Below are positions 5,106 to 9,135 of a stretch of DNA of 9,135 nucleotides, piece by piece. Within the stretch, counting starts at the first letter, position 1; each line of letters starts with the position of its first letter. The position numbers were made by a program, and so were the translations under genes. Where the stretch lies: assembly GCA_943355045.1 (NCBI GenBank), contig CALRDY010000022.1, forward strand, positions 1 to 9,135, read 5' to 3'. The stretch is from Candidatus Nomurabacteria bacterium (GTDB lineage Bacteria > Patescibacteriota > Minisyncoccia > Phycocordibacterales > Phycocordibacteraceae). The notes beneath the pieces are model-generated. The model saw only the letters and a list, made by a program, of their open reading frames with translations. It searched no databases and had not been told where the DNA came from.

Positions 5106-5753
5106 ATGCTTCCTCCCACGATACCAACCTCATTCGTTCCTCATCCTGCGGGCGCCGCGCCGCGCCAATCGCGCATCAATCTTGCCGGCGTGTTCGGATT
5201 CTTCTCCTACGGAGTCCTGGGCGTCGCGCTCGCGCTCGCGCTCGGTGTCTTCTTCTACGGCCGCATCCTCGCAAGCAGCCAAGCTTCGAGAGACGCTGCG
5301 CTTGCCGCGGCCGAGACATCGATCGATCCGGCAACTGTCGAGAACTTCGTTCGGCTGCACGACCGTCTCGACTCAGGAACAGCGCTCCTTGCAAGCCATC
5401 CCGCGTTCTCGAATTTCTTCGCCCTGCTCGAGACGCTGATGCCTGTGACGGCCCGCTTCACTTCGATGCACCTCTCCTTCAATGATGCGGGAGGGGTAAA
5501 GCTCGAAGGGACGGGCGTCGCCAAGAGCTTCAATGCGCTCGCCGCCGCTTCCGCCGCATTTGCCGCCGACGGCCGTATCAAGGACGCCATCTTCTCGAAC
5601 ATCGTCGTCAGCTCAAAAGACAGCTCCGTCTCTTTTGCGCTTACCGCTGCGCTCGACCCTAAACTCGTCGCCTTTGCTCTGGGCGCATCCGTGCAGAACA
5701 TGCCCGTGCAGGGCATGTTCGAGACGGCCTCGACCACCACCCCTTTGCCATGA
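5106..5753 (+). CDS. pilN: PilN-like type IV pilus alignment protein
   Basis: PilN is a bitopic inner-membrane protein: a short cytoplasmic tail binds PilM, one helix spans the membrane, and the outer domain pairs with PilO. This 215-residue protein has that plan: about 30 cytoplasmic residues (including RINLAG, like the INLL-type motif that PilM grips in other PilN proteins), one membrane helix at about 33-53, an Ala-rich probably coiled region, and a C-terminal mixed alpha/beta domain. Sequence similarity by eye is weak, and the name rests mainly on topology and position between pilM and pilO. A GTG at 5085 would add seven residues, but the TATACT box lies inside that stretch and the ATG is better placed. 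The stop overlaps the pilO start (ATGA), implying translational coupling. Confidence 0.8.
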   Translation: MLPPTIPTSFVPHPAGAAPRQSRINLAGVFGFFSYGVLGVALALALGVFFYGRILASSQASRDAALAAAETSIDPATVENFVRLHDRLDSGTALLASHPAFSNFFALLETLMPVTARFTSMHLSFNDAGGVKLEGTGVAKSFNALAAASAAFAADGRIKDAIFSNIVVSSKDSSVSFALTAALDPKLVAFALGASVQNMPVQGMFETASTTTPLP

Positions 5754-6316
5754 TGAACGAGCGCATCATCCCTCTGGTCGCTTTCATGATCGGTCTCGGC
5801 ATCTTCTTTTCCTATGTGCAGCCGACCTGGTCTGGCACGATAGCCGAGACGAAGGTCGCCATCGTCGCCGCCGATCACGCGCTCGCTGCGGCGAGCGCGT
5901 ACGTCTCTCAGCAGAATACGCTCGCTTCCGCGCAGAATGCCATCGAACCCGCAAATCTCGAGCGGCTCGGGAACTTCCTGCCTGACTCGGTCGACAATGT
6001 CGGGCTCATTCTCGATCTGACCGCGCTCGCGTCGCGCTCAGGGCTCTCGCTCTCGAACATCGATGTCTCGGCGAACGCCGTCGCGAACTCGGCTGCCTCT
6101 CTTGCACCCGGCGCGCTGCCGGCCGCACGCACGAATCCGGTCGGTTCGATCGACCTCTCGCTTTCTGCGGTCGGCACGTACACGGCGCTTCAGACATTCC
6201 TCGCCGGGGTAGAGAAGAGCCAGCGCATCCTCGATATTCGGGATATCGTCGTCAGGGGCTCCGATACGGGCGTCTACAACTACCAGATGAAGCTGCGCCT
6301 CTTCTGGCTCCGCTGA
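5750..6316 (+). CDS. pilO: PilO-like type IV pilus alignment protein
   Basis: PilO partners PilN in the inner-membrane alignment subcomplex. The 188-residue protein starts with a five-residue cytoplasmic end, a single membrane helix (about 6-24), an Ala-rich helical segment likely to be coiled coil (about 30-65), then an alpha/beta region ending GVYNYQMKLRLFWLR, with a late block (GSIDLSLSAVGTYTALQTFL, about 131-150) like the second half of PilO's ferredoxin-like fold. Length is close to the family's. The first ATG overlaps the pilN stop by four bases; a second ATG follows at once. No Shine-Dalgarno sequence is visible, so translation probably depends on coupling with pilN. The name rests on topology, order and the C-terminal pattern. 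Confidence 0.8.
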   Translation: MMNERIIPLVAFMIGLGIFFSYVQPTWSGTIAETKVAIVAADHALAAASAYVSQQNTLASAQNAIEPANLERLGNFLPDSVDNVGLILDLTALASRSGLSLSNIDVSANAVANSAASLAPGALPAARTNPVGSIDLSLSAVGTYTALQTFLAGVEKSQRILDIRDIVVRGSDTGVYNYQMKLRLFWLR

Positions 6317-6328
6317 TGCTACGGCGTT

Positions 6329-6334
6329 ATATCT
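6329..6334 (+). promoter_or_regulatory. -10-like box before the 96-residue gene
   Basis: TATATC ends 7 bases before the ATG at 6342, the same spacing class as the boxes before pilN and the response regulator. The match is fair and no -35 is apparent. Confidence 0.3.
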
Positions 6335-6341
6335 TTGTATT

Positions 6342-6632
6342 ATGAAATCAAACACAACACTCATCATCGCCACTCTCATCATCGCGGCAGGCGCATACTG
6401 GTTCTTCTCCGCCGGAGCGCCGGAGCAGCCGCCGCTCACGGCGAGGACGACGGAGAATCCCGCGCAGACGCGATTCCGAGCGCTCATCGTCCGGCTCCCT
6501 TCCTCATTCAATACGGATATCTTCGCGGATGAGCGGTTCAATGCGCTCGTCGACCTCACGACGCAGATCTCTCCGGAAGCCGCCGGACGTCTGGACCCCT
6601 TCGCTCCCATGCAGGGCATAAACGTAAAATGA
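6342..6632 (+). CDS. Small membrane-anchored pilus-operon protein with DPFAP tail, possible PilP stand-in
   Basis: The 96-residue protein has one N-terminal hydrophobic helix (about residues 5-23), a Pro-rich linker (26-40), a ~45-residue outer region (RFRALIVRLPSSFNTDIFAD and onward), and ends near RLDPFAPM (83-90). A DPF-type motif is characteristic of PilP, the periplasmic protein that extends the PilMNO complex, but there it sits near the start of the mature domain, and there is no lipobox cysteine or secretin-binding beta domain here. It occupies the pilP position, 25 bases after pilO. I infer a reduced PilP-like partner of PilN/PilO; a minor pilin is less likely because no prepilin cleavage site (G followed by F and E at +5) is seen. 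The role is unproven. Confidence 0.7.
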   Translation: MKSNTTLIIATLIIAAGAYWFFSAGAPEQPPLTARTTENPAQTRFRALIVRLPSSFNTDIFADERFNALVDLTTQISPEAAGRLDPFAPMQGINVK

Positions 6633-6665
6633 GTGATGAATCCCGTTAGAAGCCGTACTCGCTGT

Positions 6666-6675
6666 GTAGTAGAAT
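6666..6675 (+). promoter_or_regulatory. -10-like box inside the loop of the pilB leader
   Basis: GTAGTAGAAT contains TAGAAT (5 of 6 to TATAAT) and ends 9 bases before an ATG at 6685. The GTAGTA context is shared with the boxes before pilM and the response regulator. A transcript from here would start past the left arm of the inverted repeat. Confidence 0.4.
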
Positions 6676-6684
6676 AGATGAAGC

Positions 6685-6753
6685 ATGAACACACACGAAA
6701 TGAATCCGTCGTTCGTTCACAGAGCAAACCGCGTAACAGCGGTCGGCTTCTAA
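6685..6753 (+). CDS. Possible 22-codon leader ORF upstream of pilB
   Basis: The frame encodes a 22-residue peptide beginning MNTHEMNPSF and ending VTAVGF. Its TAA lies 4 bases before the pilB ATG, near enough for a terminating ribosome to restart at pilB, and inside the right arm of the inverted repeat, so a translating ribosome would open the stem. An overlapping alternative starts at 6678 (27 codons, MKHEHTRNES) and its TGA overlaps the pilB ATG as ATGA. Such short frames arise by chance; the support is only position. Confidence 0.25.
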   Translation: MNTHEMNPSFVHRANRVTAVGF

Positions 6754-6757
6754 CGGG

Positions 6758-8548
<1,791 letters not shown>

Positions 8549-8557
8549 CGGAAAATC

Positions 8558-8567
8558 GTAGTATACT
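8558..8567 (+). promoter_or_regulatory. -10-like box before the response-regulator gene
   Basis: GTAGTATACT contains TATACT (8562-8567), 5 of 6 to the -10 consensus, ending 8 bases before the ATG at 8576. The spacing predicts a leaderless message, so the regulator and pilT may have their own promoter within the operon. Confidence 0.45.
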
Positions 8568-8575
8568 ATTCAGCA

Positions 8576-8962
8576 ATGGCCTACCGCGTGTATCTCGTCG
8601 ACGATGACAGGTTCCTCCTCGATCTGTATGCGATCAAGTTCAAGAACGCCGGTCACGACGTGAGCGCATTCGGCAGCGGGGAAGACCTTCTCGCCGCTCT
8701 GCGGAAGGAAGACGCGGCTGCGCCGGACGCTATCCTCATCGATATCATCATGCCGGGCATGGGCGGCTTCGGAGCGCTCGAGGCGATTCGGAAGGAGCAG
8801 CTTGCACAGAGCTCGAAGATCATCGTCCTCTCGAATCAGGGTCAGGATTCCGATATCGAAAAGGCGAAAGCGCTCGCGGTCGACGGCTACATCATAAAGG
8901 CGTCCGCTATTCCGTCCGAAGTGTTCGCTGAAACCATCCGCATCATCGAAGCGGGGAAATAA
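8576..8962 (+). CDS. Stand-alone CheY-like response regulator receiver
   Basis: The 128-residue protein is a single REC domain with no output domain: acidic cluster DDD (9-11), phosphoacceptor D56 in LIDIIMPGMGG, switch residue S86 (IIVLSNQGQD) and conserved K108 (GYIIKAS). All residues needed for phosphorylation are present. Such lone receivers act by binding partners, as PilG/PilH do in twitching motility. It lies 27 bases after pilB and 9 bases before pilT, so it probably couples a signal to the choice between pilus extension and retraction; that role is inference from position. No histidine kinase is in the window. The ATG is preceded by TATACT 8 bases upstream and no Shine-Dalgarno sequence. 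Confidence 0.94.
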   Translation: MAYRVYLVDDDRFLLDLYAIKFKNAGHDVSAFGSGEDLLAALRKEDAAAPDAILIDIIMPGMGGFGALEAIRKEQLAQSSKIIVLSNQGQDSDIEKAKALAVDGYIIKASAIPSEVFAETIRIIEAGK

Positions 8963-8971
8963 CAGACCACT

Positions 8972-9135
8972 ATGACCACCAACAAGCACCTCGCGGAACT
9001 TCTCGATCTTGTCGTCAAAGAGGGCGGCTCAGACCTCCACCTCTTCGCTGGCGGCTCACCGATGCTGCGCGTCTCGGGTACGCTCGTCCCGCTCGCCAAG
9101 TATCCGGCGCTCACGAATGAAGAGACCGAGGGGAT
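8972..9135 (+). CDS. pilT: PilT twitching-motility/retraction ATPase, 5' end only
   Basis: The frame opens at ATG 8972 and is still open at the window edge, giving 54 residues. They match the PilT N-terminal PAS-like region: HLAELLDLVVKEGGSDLHLF followed by GGSPMLRVSGTLVPL, the usual 'SDLHL...G.p...R..G.l.pl' pattern. PilT is the hexameric ATPase that depolymerises pilin and retracts the pilus. The Walker motifs lie outside the window. A PilU-type paralogue or other GspE-family member with the same N-terminus cannot be excluded. It starts 9 bases after the response regulator. Confidence 0.9.
   Translation, partial: MTTNKHLAELLDLVVKEGGSDLHLFAGGSPMLRVSGTLVPLAKYPALTNEETEG

Overview
The window most likely comes from a Candidate Phyla Radiation (Patescibacteria) bacterium, probably of the Parcubacteria type. 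The evidence is a compact type IV pilus operon (pilM, pilN, pilO, a small anchored protein, pilB, a lone response regulator, pilT), a helix-turn-helix/LAGLIDADG protein of a kind common in these genomes, almost no Shine-Dalgarno sequences, and -10-like boxes placed so close to start codons that leaderless mRNAs are expected. pilN, pilO and pilB all end in TGA, so TGA is a stop here and the TGA-recoding candidate phyla are unlikely. The taxonomic call is inference; no marker gene is present.

Positions 1-1871 form an AT-richer accessory segment. An 80-bp sequence at 1-80 returns inverted at 1792-1871 (79 of 80 matching). Between the copies lies a minus-strand three-gene cassette: an XRE-type regulator (1521-1730), a five-helix membrane protein with a C-terminal soluble tail (744-1496), and a 99-residue three-helix membrane protein (440-739). 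The cassette has its own promoter/operator-like region and a downstream hairpin. I do not recognise either membrane protein.

Positions 1872-3180 hold a structured intergenic stretch, a tRNA-Ser(GCT) with encoded CCA, and just upstream of it on the same strand a two-motif LAGLIDADG homing-endonuclease-like protein fused to an N-terminal HTH. The tRNA 3' end faces the accessory segment, the usual geometry of a tRNA-associated island.

Positions 3213-9135 are GC-rich core genome. A comF homologue without the usual zinc finger (minus) diverges, across only 14 bases, from the plus-strand pilus operon. PilM (actin-like) with PilN and PilO would form the inner-membrane alignment complex, the 96-residue protein may stand in for PilP, PilB is the extension ATPase, the CheY-like protein is a candidate regulator, and PilT (cut by the window edge) is the retraction ATPase. 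Competence-type ComF beside pilus genes suggests DNA uptake. Two large inverted repeats punctuate the operon: 4938-5051 between pilM and pilN, and 6640-6759 ending on the pilB start codon. The second encloses a promoter-like box and a tiny ORF that stops 4 bases before pilB, and is the most suggestive regulatory structure in the window.
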